From: Burkholderiales bacterium
GTDB lineage: Bacteria > Pseudomonadota > Gammaproteobacteria > Burkholderiales > Casimicrobiaceae
Direction of reading: 5' to 3'
NCBI GenBank assembly: GCA_905339295.1
Contig: CAJPFI010000026.1
Span: 16,533-80,532, forward strand
Length of the DNA stretch: 64,000 nucleotides
The notes under the pieces were generated by a model. That model had not been told where the DNA came from. It searched no databases and saw only the letters and a program-made list of their open reading frames with translations. Made by a program: the position numbers and the translations under genes. Positions within the stretch are counted from its first letter, which is position 1. Every line of letters begins with the position of its first letter. Positions 28,058 to 37,923 of the stretch are shown here, piece after piece.

Positions 28058-30301
28058 ATGGCCACGCCGCTCCTCGCCCACCTGAACCCGCAGCAGCTCG
28101 AGGCGGTGACGCTGCCGCACGACTCGGCGCTCGTGCTCGCGGGCGCCGGCAGCGGCAAGACGCGCGTGCTCACCACCCGCATCGCCTGGCTGCTCGCGAC
28201 CGGCCAGGCGTCGCCGCTGTCGGTGCTCGCGGTCACCTTCACCAACAAGGCGGCGCGCGAGATGCTGCTGCGCCTGTCGACGCTCACGCCGATGAGCGTG
28301 CGCGGCATGTGGATCGGGACCTTCCACGGACTGTGCAACCGCATGCTCCGCGCGCACCACCGCGACGCGAACCTGCCCCAGCTGTTCCAGATCCTCGACA
28401 CGGCCGACCAGCTCTCGCTGATCAAGCGCATGTACAAGGCGCACGGCCTCGACGACGACCGCTTCCCGCCGAAGCAGCTCGCGTGGTTCATCGCCGCCGC
28501 GAAGGAAGGGGGGCTGCGGCCGCCCGCGGTCGAGGCGGGCGACGAGTTCGCCCGGCGGCAGGTCGAGCACTACGCGCTCTACGAGGCGTTGTGCCAGCGC
28601 GAGGGCGTCGTCGACTTCGCCGAGCTGCTCCTGCGCAGCTACGAGCTGCTCGCCGGGAACGACGCGATCCGCACCCACTACCAGCGCCGCTTCTCGCACC
28701 TGCTGGTCGACGAGTTCCAGGACACGAACCTGCTGCAGTACCGGTGGCTGCGCCTGCTCGCCGGTCCCGACGCGACGGTGTTCGCGGTGGGCGACGACGA
28801 CCAGTCGATCTACGCGTTCCGCGGCGCGAACGCCGCGAACATGCAGCATTTCGAACGCGACTTCGGCTCGCCGGCCCGGCCGGTCCGGCTGATCAAGCTC
28901 GAGCAGAACTACCGGTCGCACGGTCACATCCTCGACGCGGCCAACGCGCTCATCCGCCACAACCGCGCGAGGCTCGGCAAGGACCTCTGGACGAGCGAGG
29001 GGAAGGGCGAGCCGGTGCGCGCGTTCGCCGCGCCCTCGGACCTCGACGAGGCGGCGTTCATCGTCGATGTCGTGAAGGGACAGGCCGACGAGGGCGTGCC
29101 GCTGTCGGACATCGCGCTCCTCTACCGGTCGAACGCGCAGTCGCGCGTGCTCGAACACGCGCTGTTCAACGCCGGCCTGCCCTACCGCGTCTACGGCGGG
29201 ATGCGCTTCTTCGAGCGGGCCGAGGTGAAGCACGCGCTCGCCTACCTGCGGCTGGTCGCTTCGCCCGACGACGACGGCGCGCTGCTGCGCGTCGTGAATT
29301 TCCCCCCGCGCGGCATCGGCGCGCGCTCGATCGAGCAGCTGCAGGACGTCGCGCGCGGACGCGGAACGAGCCTGTGGCAGGCGGCGGCGAGCGGCGCGGT
29401 CGGCGGCCGGGCGGGATCGAGCCTCGCGGCGTTCGTCGGCCTGGTCGGGAAGCTTCGCCGCGAGACGCTCGCGCTGCCGCTGCCCGAGGCCGTCGGGCAC
29501 GTGATCGAGGGATCGGGACTGAAGGTGCACTACCAGGCGGAGAAGGACGGCGACGAACGCGTCGGCAACCTGGAGGAGCTCGTCAACGCGGCGCAGGGAT
29601 TCGTGCGCGAGGCGGACATCGCGAGCGACGCGCCGATGCTCTCCGACCGCGTCGACGCGGACCTGCCGGTGCCGGGCGACGGGCCGAACGAGGGCGCGAC
29701 CGACCCGCTGACGGCGTTCCTCGCGCACGCCGCGCTCGAGGCCGGCGAAACGCAGGAGGCGGAGGGGCGGCCCGCATTGCAGCTGATGACCGTGCACTCG
29801 GCAAAGGGGCTCGAGTTCCACACGGTGTTCGTGACCGGCCTCGAGGAGGGGCTGTTCCCGCACGAGAACAGCCTGAACGAGATGGACGGGCCCGAGGAGG
29901 AGCGGCGGCTGATGTACGTCGCGCTCACGCGCGCGCGGCGCAAGCTCTACCTCACGCACGCGCAGTCGCGCATGCTGCACGGCCAGACGCGCTACCACAT
30001 CGCGAGCCGGTTCCTGGACGAGATTCCGCGCGAGCTGGTGCTGTGGCTCTCGCCCGCGCGCAGGCGCCACGGCTCGATCGACGTCGACGAGTCGGAATGG
30101 GGCGCGATCCGCGCGGCGCCGCAGGCCACGGCCGCCGCGCCCGCGTGGCGCGTCGGGCAGAACGTGCGTCACGCGAAGTTCGGCGCCGGCGTGATCGTCG
30201 ACGCGGAAGGCCGCGGCAGCGACGCGCGCGTGCAGGTGAACTTCCGCGAGTCGGGACTGAAGTGGCTCGCGCTGGAGTACGCCAAGCTCGAACCGGCCTA
30301 G
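28058..30301 (+). CDS. uvrD: ATP-dependent DNA helicase UvrD/PcrA type
   Basis: 747 residues, superfamily 1A helicase: Q-motif LNPQQLEAV, Walker A GAGSGKTRVL, TFTNKAAREM, DEFQDTNLLQY (motif II), GDDDQSIYAFRGA (motif III), LEQNYRSHGHIL (IV), TVHSAKGLEFHTVFVTGL (V) and RRLMYVALTRAR (VI). The C-terminal 50 residues (VGQNVRHAKFGAGVIVDAEG) are the Tudor-like tail of UvrD/PcrA. It acts 3'-5' in nucleotide excision and mismatch repair. The ATG at 28058 gives the canonical N-terminus; upstream in-frame starts precede low-complexity sequence. Confidence 0.93.
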   Translation: MATPLLAHLNPQQLEAVTLPHDSALVLAGAGSGKTRVLTTRIAWLLATGQASPLSVLAVTFTNKAAREMLLRLSTLTPMSVRGMWIGTFHGLCNRMLRAHHRDANLPQLFQILDTADQLSLIKRMYKAHGLDDDRFPPKQLAWFIAAAKEGGLRPPAVEAGDEFARRQVEHYALYEALCQREGVVDFAELLLRSYELLAGNDAIRTHYQRRFSHLLVDEFQDTNLLQYRWLRLLAGPDATVFAVGDDDQSIYAFRGANAANMQHFERDFGSPARPVRLIKLEQNYRSHGHILDAANALIRHNRARLGKDLWTSEGKGEPVRAFAAPSDLDEAAFIVDVVKGQADEGVPLSDIALLYRSNAQSRVLEHALFNAGLPYRVYGGMRFFERAEVKHALAYLRLVASPDDDGALLRVVNFPPRGIGARSIEQLQDVARGRGTSLWQAAASGAVGGRAGSSLAAFVGLVGKLRRETLALPLPEAVGHVIEGSGLKVHYQAEKDGDERVGNLEELVNAAQGFVREADIASDAPMLSDRVDADLPVPGDGPNEGATDPLTAFLAHAALEAGETQEAEGRPALQLMTVHSAKGLEFHTVFVTGLEEGLFPHENSLNEMDGPEEERRLMYVALTRARRKLYLTHAQSRMLHGQTRYHIASRFLDEIPRELVLWLSPARRRHGSIDVDESEWGAIRAAPQATAAAPAWRVGQNVRHAKFGAGVIVDAEGRGSDARVQVNFRESGLKWLALEYAKLEPA

Positions 30302-30307
30302 CCGCGG

Positions 30308-32056
30308 TCAGGGACGACTCTTTCGCGTCGGCGCCGCGTGCGCGCCGGCGTCGTGTCGGCCCGCCGTCTCGGACGCCAGGAAGTCGTCCACCGCCGCCGA
30401 CGCCGACGGAAAGAATCGCTCGCGCGACGCGCCGTGGCCGTCGAGCATCCGGTCCATCTGCTCGCGCAGCGGCCGGTTCGCGCGCGCGAAGCGCAGGTCG
30501 ATGCCGCTGAGCGCGAAATGCACGTGCAGGTCGGAGAGCACCTGCGCGGCGGTGACGTCGATCTCCCACACCGCCTGCAGGTCGAGCACGACCAGCCGCG
30601 CCGGCGGGTCGGCGGTGCCCGCGAGCGACTTGAGCCGCTCGGCGACGTGATGCGCGTTCGCGAACACGAGCGGCGCGTAGAGCCGGTAGACGATCACGCC
30701 GGGCGGCGAGACGCCGGGCACGTCGTCGTCGAGGTCGTGGAAGCGGCCGTCGCCGGGGCTGCGTCGCAGCACGGCGTCGCGCGGCCGCGCGACCTCGACC
30801 AGCACCTCGAGGAACGCCAGCGCGACGCCGATCAGCATGCCGGGCAGCACGCCCAGCAGCAGGACGCCGACGGTGACGAGGATCGCGATCCAGAACGCGT
30901 GGCGGTCGAGCCTGCGCAGCGTGCGGATGCCGGCGACGTCGAGCAGGTTGAGCGCGGCCACGATCAGGATCGCCGCAAGCGCGACGCGCGGCAGCCATTC
31001 GAGGAGCGGCGCGAGAAACGCGGTGAACGCGACGAGCAGCGCGAGCGTCGCGAACTGCGTGCCCTGCGTCCGCCCGCCCGCCGCGTCGGCGGTGATCGAG
31101 CGGGATCCGCTCGCGCCGACGTTGAACCCGCCGAGGAGGCCGGCGCCGACGTTCGCCGCGCCCAGCGCGCGCAGCTCGACGCCCGGGTCGACCGACTCGT
31201 CGTGCCGCTCGGCGAGCGTGCGGGCGAGGAGCACGCCTTCCGCGAACACCAGGAACGCGAGCGCGATCGCGCCGCCCGCGAGTGCGCGCACGTCCGCGAA
31301 GCTCGTGTCCGGCAGCGCCGGCGCCGGGAGCCCGGTCGCGATCCCCGAGAGCGTCTCGACGCCGCGCTCGCGCAGGCCGAGCGCGATCATCGCGGCGACC
31401 GCGACGACGCAGGCGACCAGCGGTCCCGGAACGCGGGGCCGCCATGCGCGGAGCGCGAGCAGGAGCGCGATCAGCGCGACGCCCAGCGCGAGCGTGGGCA
31501 CGTGCGCGCGCGGAAGCGCGGCGGCCACGTCGATCATGCGGGGCAGGAACGTGTTGTTCGGGACCGAGACGCCGAGGAGCGCTGCGAGCTGCGAGGCGAT
31601 CAGGACGAGCGCGGCGCCGTTGGCGTAGCCGACCAGCACCGGCTGCGCCAGCACGTCGGCGACCTGCCCGATGCCCAGGCGCGCCGCGGCGACGAGGACG
31701 GCGCCGGTCATGATCGCGAGCAACGCGGCGAGCGCGGCGGCGCGCGCCGGATCCCCCGCGGCGAGCGGCGCGATGACCGCCGCGGCGAGCAGCGCGATCG
31801 TCGTGTCGGGGCCCACGATCACGCGACGCGACTGCGTGAACAGCGCGTAGAGCGCCATCGACCCGATCGCCGCGTAGAGTCCGGTCGAGGGCGCGAGGCC
31901 GACCAGTTCGGCGTAGGCGAGCACCGACGGGATCATCACGATCGCGACCGACGTGCCGGCGACCGCGTCGGCGCGCCACGCGCCGGGTGCGGGCGGCAGG
32001 ACCTGCGCGAGTCCGGGCAGCCACCGCCGCCAGGCCGGGGAACCGGTGCCGCGCAT
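30308..32056 (-). CDS. SulP-family anion permease with STAS domain
   Basis: 582 residues. A membrane domain of about 10-12 hydrophobic segments begins with GTSVAIVMIPSVLAYAELVGLAPSTGLYAAI, the SLC26/SulP signature; the C-terminal STAS domain starts near residue 445 (GVIVYRLYAPLVFANAHHV, LVVLDLQAVWEIDVTAAQVL). SulP carriers move sulfate, bicarbonate, nitrate or dicarboxylates; the substrate cannot be read from sequence. The ATG at 32056 is 14 bases after the upstream membrane-protein gene, so it is the last gene of the LOG-DUF2782-thrB transcript. Confidence 0.9.
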   Translation of the reverse strand: MRGTGSPAWRRWLPGLAQVLPPAPGAWRADAVAGTSVAIVMIPSVLAYAELVGLAPSTGLYAAIGSMALYALFTQSRRVIVGPDTTIALLAAAVIAPLAAGDPARAAALAALLAIMTGAVLVAAARLGIGQVADVLAQPVLVGYANGAALVLIASQLAALLGVSVPNNTFLPRMIDVAAALPRAHVPTLALGVALIALLLALRAWRPRVPGPLVACVVAVAAMIALGLRERGVETLSGIATGLPAPALPDTSFADVRALAGGAIALAFLVFAEGVLLARTLAERHDESVDPGVELRALGAANVGAGLLGGFNVGASGSRSITADAAGGRTQGTQFATLALLVAFTAFLAPLLEWLPRVALAAILIVAALNLLDVAGIRTLRRLDRHAFWIAILVTVGVLLLGVLPGMLIGVALAFLEVLVEVARPRDAVLRRSPGDGRFHDLDDDVPGVSPPGVIVYRLYAPLVFANAHHVAERLKSLAGTADPPARLVVLDLQAVWEIDVTAAQVLSDLHVHFALSGIDLRFARANRPLREQMDRMLDGHGASRERFFPSASAAVDDFLASETAGRHDAGAHAAPTRKSRP

Positions 32057-32070
32057 CGCGTGGCGGCCGG

Positions 32071-32934
32071 TCAGCGGCCGGCCGGCGACCGCCCCGGCGT
32101 GAGCGGGGCGAGCGTCTCGCCGGCGTGGAACACGTCGCGGTAGCTCACGTAGTCCGAGACGTGCAGCGTCGCGGCGAAGAAGAAGACGTAGGGCAGCAGC
32201 AGCACGAAGCCGAACGTGGCGGCGATCGACGGCGGCAGCAGGAACGTGACGAGCGCGAGAGCGGTGCCCGGCACGAGTCCGCCCAGGACGAACACGGCGA
32301 GCGCGTACGTCGCGATCGGCCTCCAGTTCGCGATGGCGGCGCGCAGCGAGTGCGCGAGCGCGCCGGTCGCCGGCAGGTCCTGGAACACGACGAGGCCCGG
32401 CGCGAACCAGAGCGCCGCGAGCGTCGGCAGCGCGACGAGGATCGCGAACAGCATCGCGAACTGCGTCCGGGGATCGCGCAGCGTGGCGTTCAGCGTCGCG
32501 CTCCACGCTTCGCGCTCCTCGGCGGAGGCAGGCGCGGGCGCGGTCAGCGTGTCGAGCAGCTTGCCGCCGTCGACCAGGGCGGTCGACAGCACGGCGATCG
32601 TGATGCCGCCGACGAACACGACGCCCAGCACGAGGAGCGCGACGAGGTTCGAGCGGAAGCCCTGGAACAGGTCGGGCACGCGCGGCGTGCCGCCGCGCTC
32701 CTGCGTCCACGCGGCGGCGAGGAAGCCGACCGCGAACACCGGCTTGATCAGCGGCACCGCGAGCGGGCCCACCAGCGGGAACAGGTCGACCATCATCATC
32801 ACGAAATAGTAGGTTCCGAGCAGGAACAGCCACGGCATGCGCGCGCGCGAGAACAGCGCCCACGCGTCCCTGAGCCACGCGACGCCCTTGCGGGCGGCAT
32901 GGATCGTGTACACGACGTCGCGCGGCGCGCCCAT
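32071..32934 (-). CDS. Multipass membrane protein (BPSS1780-like)
   Basis: 287 residues with about six hydrophobic segments (MPWLFLLGTYYFVMMMVDLFPLVGPLAVPLI, LVALLVLGVVFVGGITIAVL, FAMLFAILVALPTLAALWFAPGLVVF, TYALAVFVLGGLVPGTALALV, TFGFVLLLPYVFFFAATL). It resembles the BPSS1780 family, whose members often sit beside thrB in betaproteobacteria; function unknown. Starts 10 bases after thrB. A second protein of similar design is encoded at 38891-39718. Confidence 0.75.
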   Translation of the reverse strand: MGAPRDVVYTIHAARKGVAWLRDAWALFSRARMPWLFLLGTYYFVMMMVDLFPLVGPLAVPLIKPVFAVGFLAAAWTQERGGTPRVPDLFQGFRSNLVALLVLGVVFVGGITIAVLSTALVDGGKLLDTLTAPAPASAEEREAWSATLNATLRDPRTQFAMLFAILVALPTLAALWFAPGLVVFQDLPATGALAHSLRAAIANWRPIATYALAVFVLGGLVPGTALALVTFLLPPSIAATFGFVLLLPYVFFFAATLHVSDYVSYRDVFHAGETLAPLTPGRSPAGR

Positions 32935-32944
32935 GGCTGCGCCC

Positions 32945-33898
32945 TCAGGCTGCGCGGGCGTCGGGCAGCCGCGGCATCGCGGCGACGCGGCGCGCGAGGA
33001 CGCGCTCGAAGACCTCGGGATCGTGCGCGTGCACGAGGTCGCCGGGACGCGGCAGGTGCAGGTCGTAGAGGCGCGACAGCCAGAAGCGCAGCGCCGCGGC
33101 GCGCAGCAGCGTCGGCCACTGCTCGCGCTCCTCGGCAGCCAGCGGGCGCACGCGCTGGTAGCCGTCGACGAACGCCGACGTGCGCGCATCGTCCAGTTCG
33201 CCGTCGGCGACGCTGCACCAGTCGTTCACCGCGATCGCGAGGTCGTAGGCGAGGAAGTCGGTCGCGGCGAACCCGAAGTCGATGATGCCGGCCACGCGTT
33301 CGCCGGCGAACAGCACGTTGTCGCGGAACAGGTCGCCGTGGATCGCCGCCTTCGGCAGGCGCATCCGGTTCGCGCCGGCCTGGAAACGGAGCTCCGCGGC
33401 GAGCAGCCCGGCCTGCTCCGCCGACAGGTACGGCCGCACCGCGCGCGCGGCCTGCCGCCACCATGCCGGCCCGCGGCGGTTGGCGAGGCGCCCTCGGTAG
33501 TGCTGCGCCGCCAGGTGCAGGCGCGCGAATGCCTCGCCCACCGCCGCGCAGTGGCCCGCGTCGGGCGAGAGGCGTGGCGCGCCGTCGATGCGCTCGACGA
33601 GGCTCGCGGGCTTGCCGCACAGCATCGAGAAGAGCGCGCCGGTGCGGTCGGGTGCGGGCGCCGGCACGGCGACACCCGACTTCGCGAGGTGCGCCATCAG
33701 GTTCAGGTAGAACGGCAGCTCGTCGGCGGGCAGGCGCTCGTAGAGCGTGAGCACGTATCGCCCGCGCTCGGTCGTCACGAAGTAGTTCGTGTTCTCGATG
33801 CCGGCCTTGATCGGCTCGAACGCGGCGAGGCCGCCCAGCGCGTAGCGCGCGAGCCAGGCGTCGAGTTCCTCGGCCGAGACGGTCGTGTAGACGGACAT
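32945..33898 (-). CDS. thrB: Homoserine kinase (ThrB, APH-fold type)
   Basis: 317 residues, choline/aminoglycoside kinase fold rather than GHMP. SVYTTVSAEELDAWLARY and GIENTNYFVTTERGRYVLTLYE form the N-lobe; HGDLFRDNVLF is the catalytic loop and IDFGFAATDFLAYDLAIAVNDW the metal-binding DFG-equivalent. It phosphorylates homoserine for threonine synthesis. The ATG at 33896-33898 (MSVYTTVS) is preferred to an in-frame TTG three codons earlier. The DUF2782 gene upstream and membrane gene downstream are the usual betaproteobacterial neighbours. Confidence 0.92.
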   Translation of the reverse strand: MSVYTTVSAEELDAWLARYALGGLAAFEPIKAGIENTNYFVTTERGRYVLTLYERLPADELPFYLNLMAHLAKSGVAVPAPAPDRTGALFSMLCGKPASLVERIDGAPRLSPDAGHCAAVGEAFARLHLAAQHYRGRLANRRGPAWWRQAARAVRPYLSAEQAGLLAAELRFQAGANRMRLPKAAIHGDLFRDNVLFAGERVAGIIDFGFAATDFLAYDLAIAVNDWCSVADGELDDARTSAFVDGYQRVRPLAAEEREQWPTLLRAAALRFWLSRLYDLHLPRPGDLVHAHDPEVFERVLARRVAAMPRLPDARAA

Positions 33899-33964
33899 GC
33901 CGGGCAAAGCCCGCCGCCGCGGCGGCGGCGCGCTCGTCGATTCAGTCGCGAAGGGGCCGCTCGC

Positions 33965-34342
33965 TCACCACGAGAACAGGACCCACGCCGGCACCTTGAG
34001 CGACGGATCGAGGCTGTCGCGGCGCAGGTAGGTCTGGCCGCCGCCGTCCGGGATCAGGTAGTAGGGCCGGCCGTGGCGCGGCGTCACCTTGATGAACTTG
34101 AGCTCGCCGCCGATGCGCACCTGCTCGTGCGTCTCGCCCTCCTGGCGGACGATCGTGACCTGCGGCTCGAGGCTGGGATCCGACGCGCCGAACGGCGCCT
34201 GCGGGGCGGGCGCCACGCCGGGGCCGGGCGGCGGCGGAGGCGGGGGCGGAGCCTGGGCGAACGCGACCGTGCCCAGCGCCATCGCGATCGCGGCGACGAT
34301 GGCGGCAATCGGCCGCAGGGCAGAGTGGCGCGTGGGGAACAC
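33965..34342 (-). CDS. DUF2782 exported protein
   Basis: 125 residues from a GTG start. A signal peptide (hydrophobic IAAIVAAIAMALGTVAFAQA) is followed by a Pro-rich linker and the DUF2782 core (TIVRQEGETHEQVRIGGELKFIKVTPRHGRPYYLIPDGGG). Function unknown; the family is found beside polA and thrB in betaproteobacteria. A TAGAAT box at 34349-34354 on the minus strand would place transcription start at about the GTG, but no -35 box supports it. Confidence 0.85.
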   Translation of the reverse strand: MFPTRHSALRPIAAIVAAIAMALGTVAFAQAPPPPPPPPGPGVAPAPQAPFGASDPSLEPQVTIVRQEGETHEQVRIGGELKFIKVTPRHGRPYYLIPDGGGQTYLRRDSLDPSLKVPAWVLFSW

Positions 34343-34416
34343 CTGGCAATTCTAGCATTGCGGCCCGCGCGCGACCTCGGCCCCGTCGCGTCCGCGCCGG
34401 CAGCGTTTCCGGGTCG

Positions 34417-35145
34417 CTACAGGTTGAGCATTCGCTGCCGCTCCTCCTGCGTCGGCTGGAAGCCGCGGCCCTCGTAGAAGCGGAAGATCGCCTCGACCAC
34501 CGCGTCGGGGTCGTCGATCATCTGCACCAACTCGATGTCGCTCGCGCCGATCATTCGCTCGCCGACCAGCTTCTCGCGCATCCAGTCGACGAGTCCGCGC
34601 CAGAACGGCGAGCCGACCAGGATGATCGGGATGCGGCGGCTCTTGCCGGTCTGCACCAGCGTGAGGCACTCGGACAGCTCGTCGAGCGTGCCGAATCCTC
34701 CCGGCAGGACGACGTAAGCCGACGCGAAGCGCACGAACATCATCTTGCGCGAGAAGAAGTACAGGAAGTCGATCGGGATGTCCTGGAAGCTCCGGTCGCC
34801 TTTCTCGTGCTGCAGCGCGATGTTGAGGCCGATCGACGGCGCGAGCCCCGCGTGCGCGCCCTTGTTCGCGGCCTCCATCAGTCCGGGACCGCCACCGGAA
34901 ATGACCGAGAAGCCCGCGTCGGAGAGCTTGCGCGCGATCGTGCGCGAGGCTTCGTAGTACTCGTGGCCCTCGCCGACGCGCGCGCTGCCGAACATCGACA
35001 CCGCGGGCCGGATGCCCCGCATCCGCTCGGCCGCGGTCACGAACTCTGCCATAATGGCCAGCACCCGCCACGCTTCCTGGCCGTTCGACGAATACATCGC
35101 CTGCGGGTCGATCACTCCCGGGATCTTCGGCGTCGTCTGTCGCAT
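34417..35145 (-). CDS. LOG-family Rossmann-fold protein (TIGR00730 type)
   Basis: 242 residues. The LOG signature PGGFGTLDELSECLTL is present, with SGGGPGLMEAANKGA forming the nucleotide-binding segment. Members hydrolyse nucleoside 5'-monophosphates to base and ribose 5-phosphate (cytokinin-activating type); the bacterial role is often purine nucleotide clean-up. The start ATG (minus, 35143-35145) overlaps the start of polA on the other strand within CATG, so both upstream regions lie in the partner's coding sequence. A start at Met17 (MYSSNGQEAW) is possible and would relieve the overlap. Confidence 0.88.
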   Translation of the reverse strand: MRQTTPKIPGVIDPQAMYSSNGQEAWRVLAIMAEFVTAAERMRGIRPAVSMFGSARVGEGHEYYEASRTIARKLSDAGFSVISGGGPGLMEAANKGAHAGLAPSIGLNIALQHEKGDRSFQDIPIDFLYFFSRKMMFVRFASAYVVLPGGFGTLDELSECLTLVQTGKSRRIPIILVGSPFWRGLVDWMREKLVGERMIGASDIELVQMIDDPDAVVEAIFRFYEGRGFQPTQEERQRMLNL

Positions 35146-37909
35146 GCCCTCGCTCGTCCTCGTCGACGGTTCGTCGTACCTCTACCGCGCGTTCCACGCG
35201 CTGCCCGACCTCCGCACGCGCGCCGGAGAGCCGACCGGCGCGCTGCGCGGCGTGCTGTCGATGTTGCGCCGACTCGTCGAGGACGGCAAGCCGGACTACT
35301 TCGCCGTCGTGTTCGACGCACCCGGCAAGACGTTCCGCGACGCGATCTATCCCGAGTACAAGGCCAACCGCCCGCCGATGCCCGACGACCTCGTCGCGCA
35401 GATCGAGCCGCTGCACGCGCTCGTGCGCGCGCACGGCTGGCCGCTCCTGATGGTCGAGGGCGTCGAGGCGGACGACGTGATCGGCACGCTCGCGAAGCGC
35501 GCGCGCAAGCTCGGCATCGACACGACGATCTCGTCGTCGGACAAGGATCTCACGCAGCTGGTCGAGCCGGGCATCACGATGGTCAACACGATGAGCAACG
35601 AGACGTTCGACGAGGCGGGCGTGCTCGCGAAGTTCGGCGTGCGCGCCGACCAGGTGCTCGACCTGCTCACGCTCACGGGCGACGCGGTCGACAACGTCCC
35701 CGGCGTCGACAAGGTGGGGCCGAAGACCGCGGCGAAGTGGCTCGGCCAGTACGGCTCGCTCGACAGCGTCGTCGCGCACGCGCAGGAGATCGGCGGCAAG
35801 GTCGGCGAGAACCTGCGCGCCGCGCTCGACTGGCTTCCGCGCGGGCGCGAGCTGCTCACCGTCAGGACCGACTGCGAGCTGCCGGTGGGACCGCGCGACC
35901 TCGCCATCGGCGCGCCGGACGGCGAGGCGCTGAAGTCGCTGTACGAGCGCTACGGCTTCAGGAGCTGGCTGCGCGATGCCGCCGGCGGGCCGTCGGGCGT
36001 TCCCGCGGACGCGGCCGGTGCGATCGCCACGCGCGCGGCGAAGGAGGAGACGCGCCGCTTCGGGCCGGAGCACGGCACGCACGTCGCGAAGGGCAAGCCC
36101 GCCGACCTCGCGTACGAGTGCGTGCTCGACGAGGAGGCGTTCGCGCGCTGGACGAAGGCGATCGGGAAGGCGGCACTGGTCGCGTTCGACACCGAGACGA
36201 CGAGCCTCGACCCGATGGCGGCCGAGATCGTCGGACTGTCGTTCGCGATCGCGCCCGGCGAGGCATGCTACATCCCGGTCGCGCATCGCTACGCAGGCGC
36301 GCCGGACCAGCTTTCGCGCGACCATGTCCTCGACGCGCTGCGCGCGTGGTTCGCCGACCCGGGCCGACCCAAGCTCGGGCAGAACGTCAAGTACGACGAG
36401 CATGCGCTCGCGAACCACGGCGTCGCGCTCGCGGGCGTCGCGCACGACACGCTGCTCGAGTCCTACGTGCTCGAGGCGCACAGGCCGCACGACATGGACA
36501 GCCTCGCGTGGCGTCACCTCGACTGGAAGACGATCGCGTACGGCGAGGTGGCCGGCAAGGGCGCCTCGCACATCGGATTCGACCAGGTCCAGGTCGACAG
36601 GGCCACCGAGTACTCGGCCGAGGACGCCGACGTCACGCTGCGCCTGCACCACGCGATGTTCCCGTCGGTTGCGGCCGACGCGAAGCTGCTCCACGTCTAC
36701 GAGGCGCTCGAACTGCCGGTGCGCGAGGTGCTGTTCGGGATGGAGCGCGCGGGCGTGCTGATCGACGCCGATCTCCTGCGCGCGCACAGCCGCGCGCTGG
36801 GCGAGCGCGTCGTCGCGCTCGAGCAGCAGGCCTACGCGCTCGCCGGCGGCCCGTTCAACCTCGCCTCGCCGAAGCAGCTGGGCGAAGTCCTTTTCGAGCG
36901 CATGGGGCTCCCGGCCGCGAAGAAGACGGCGACCGGGCAGGCGTCGACCGACGAGGACGTGCTCGAGGCGCTCGCCGCCGACTATCCGCTTCCGAAGCTG
37001 CTGCTCGAGCACCGCGCGCTCGCGAAGCTCAAGTCCACCTACACCGACAAGCTGCCGCAGATGGTGAACCCGCGCACCGGGCGCGTCCACACGACGTACT
37101 CGCAGGCGACGGCCGTGACCGGGCGGCTCGCGTCGTCCGACCCGAACCTGCAGAACATCCCGGTGCGCACCGAGGAAGGGCGCCGCATCCGCGAGGCGTT
37201 CGTCGCGCCGAAGGGCCGCGTGCTCGTGTCGGCGGACTATTCGCAGATCGAGCTGCGCATCATGGCCCACCTGTCCGGCGATCAGGCGCTCGTGCGCGCG
37301 TTCCACGCCGGCGAGGACATCCATCGCGCGACGGCGGCCGAGATCTTCGGCGTCAAGCCCGCGGAAGTCAGCGCCGACCAGCGCCGCTACATCAAGGCGG
37401 TGAACTTCGGCCTGATCTACGGCATGGGCGCGTTCGGCCTCGCGCAGCAGCTCGGCATCGAGCGGGGCGCCGCGCAGCAGTTCATCGACAAGTACTTCCA
37501 GCGCTATCCGGGCGTGGCCGAGTACATGCAGAAGACGCGCGAGCAGGCGCGCGGGCAGGGCTACGTCGAGACGGTGTTCGGGCGCCGACTCTGGCTCACC
37601 GACATCAAGGCGGCCGGCGGTCCGCGGCGCGCGGCCGCCGAGCGGCAGGCGATCAACGCGCCGATGCAGGGCACGGCGGCCGACCTCGTCAAGCTCGCGA
37701 TGATCGCGGTGGCGGACTGGATCGGCCGCGAGCGGCTCGGCACGACGATGATCCTGCAGGTCCACGACGAGCTGGTGCTGGAGGTGCCCGACGGGGAGCT
37801 CGAGCGCGTGAAGCGCGAGCTGCCGCCGCTGATGACCGGCGTGGCGAAGCTGTCGGTGCCGCTCGTCGTCGACGTGGGCGCCGGGCCGAACTGGGAACGC
37901 GCGCACTGA
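35144..37909 (+). CDS. polA: DNA polymerase I
   Basis: 921 residues with all three domains. The 5'-nuclease domain (1 to about 290) starts PSLVLVDGSSYLYRAFHALP and has EGVEADDVIGTLA. The 3'-5' exonuclease is intact: Asp349 and Glu351 (FDTETTSLD), LGQNVKYDEHAL and YSAEDADVTL. The polymerase has motif A Asp698 (SADYSQIELRIMAH), the O-helix RRYIKAVNFGLIYGMGAFGLAQQL and motif C Asp875 (QVHDEL). It fills gaps and removes RNA primers. Upstream ribosome site is weak (GTCTGTCGC before the ATG). A CATAAT at 35050-35055 could be a -10 box inside the LOG gene. Confidence 0.95.
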   Translation: MPSLVLVDGSSYLYRAFHALPDLRTRAGEPTGALRGVLSMLRRLVEDGKPDYFAVVFDAPGKTFRDAIYPEYKANRPPMPDDLVAQIEPLHALVRAHGWPLLMVEGVEADDVIGTLAKRARKLGIDTTISSSDKDLTQLVEPGITMVNTMSNETFDEAGVLAKFGVRADQVLDLLTLTGDAVDNVPGVDKVGPKTAAKWLGQYGSLDSVVAHAQEIGGKVGENLRAALDWLPRGRELLTVRTDCELPVGPRDLAIGAPDGEALKSLYERYGFRSWLRDAAGGPSGVPADAAGAIATRAAKEETRRFGPEHGTHVAKGKPADLAYECVLDEEAFARWTKAIGKAALVAFDTETTSLDPMAAEIVGLSFAIAPGEACYIPVAHRYAGAPDQLSRDHVLDALRAWFADPGRPKLGQNVKYDEHALANHGVALAGVAHDTLLESYVLEAHRPHDMDSLAWRHLDWKTIAYGEVAGKGASHIGFDQVQVDRATEYSAEDADVTLRLHHAMFPSVAADAKLLHVYEALELPVREVLFGMERAGVLIDADLLRAHSRALGERVVALEQQAYALAGGPFNLASPKQLGEVLFERMGLPAAKKTATGQASTDEDVLEALAADYPLPKLLLEHRALAKLKSTYTDKLPQMVNPRTGRVHTTYSQATAVTGRLASSDPNLQNIPVRTEEGRRIREAFVAPKGRVLVSADYSQIELRIMAHLSGDQALVRAFHAGEDIHRATAAEIFGVKPAEVSADQRRYIKAVNFGLIYGMGAFGLAQQLGIERGAAQQFIDKYFQRYPGVAEYMQKTREQARGQGYVETVFGRRLWLTDIKAAGGPRRAAAERQAINAPMQGTAADLVKLAMIAVADWIGRERLGTTMILQVHDELVLEVPDGELERVKRELPPLMTGVAKLSVPLVVDVGAGPNWERAH

Positions 37910-37923
37910 CCGGGAGGCGCACG

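Noticed and set aside
30338..32143. Long plus-strand frame opposite the SulP gene
   Set aside because: Arg/Glu/Ala composition without any motif; the minus frame has membrane segments and a STAS domain.
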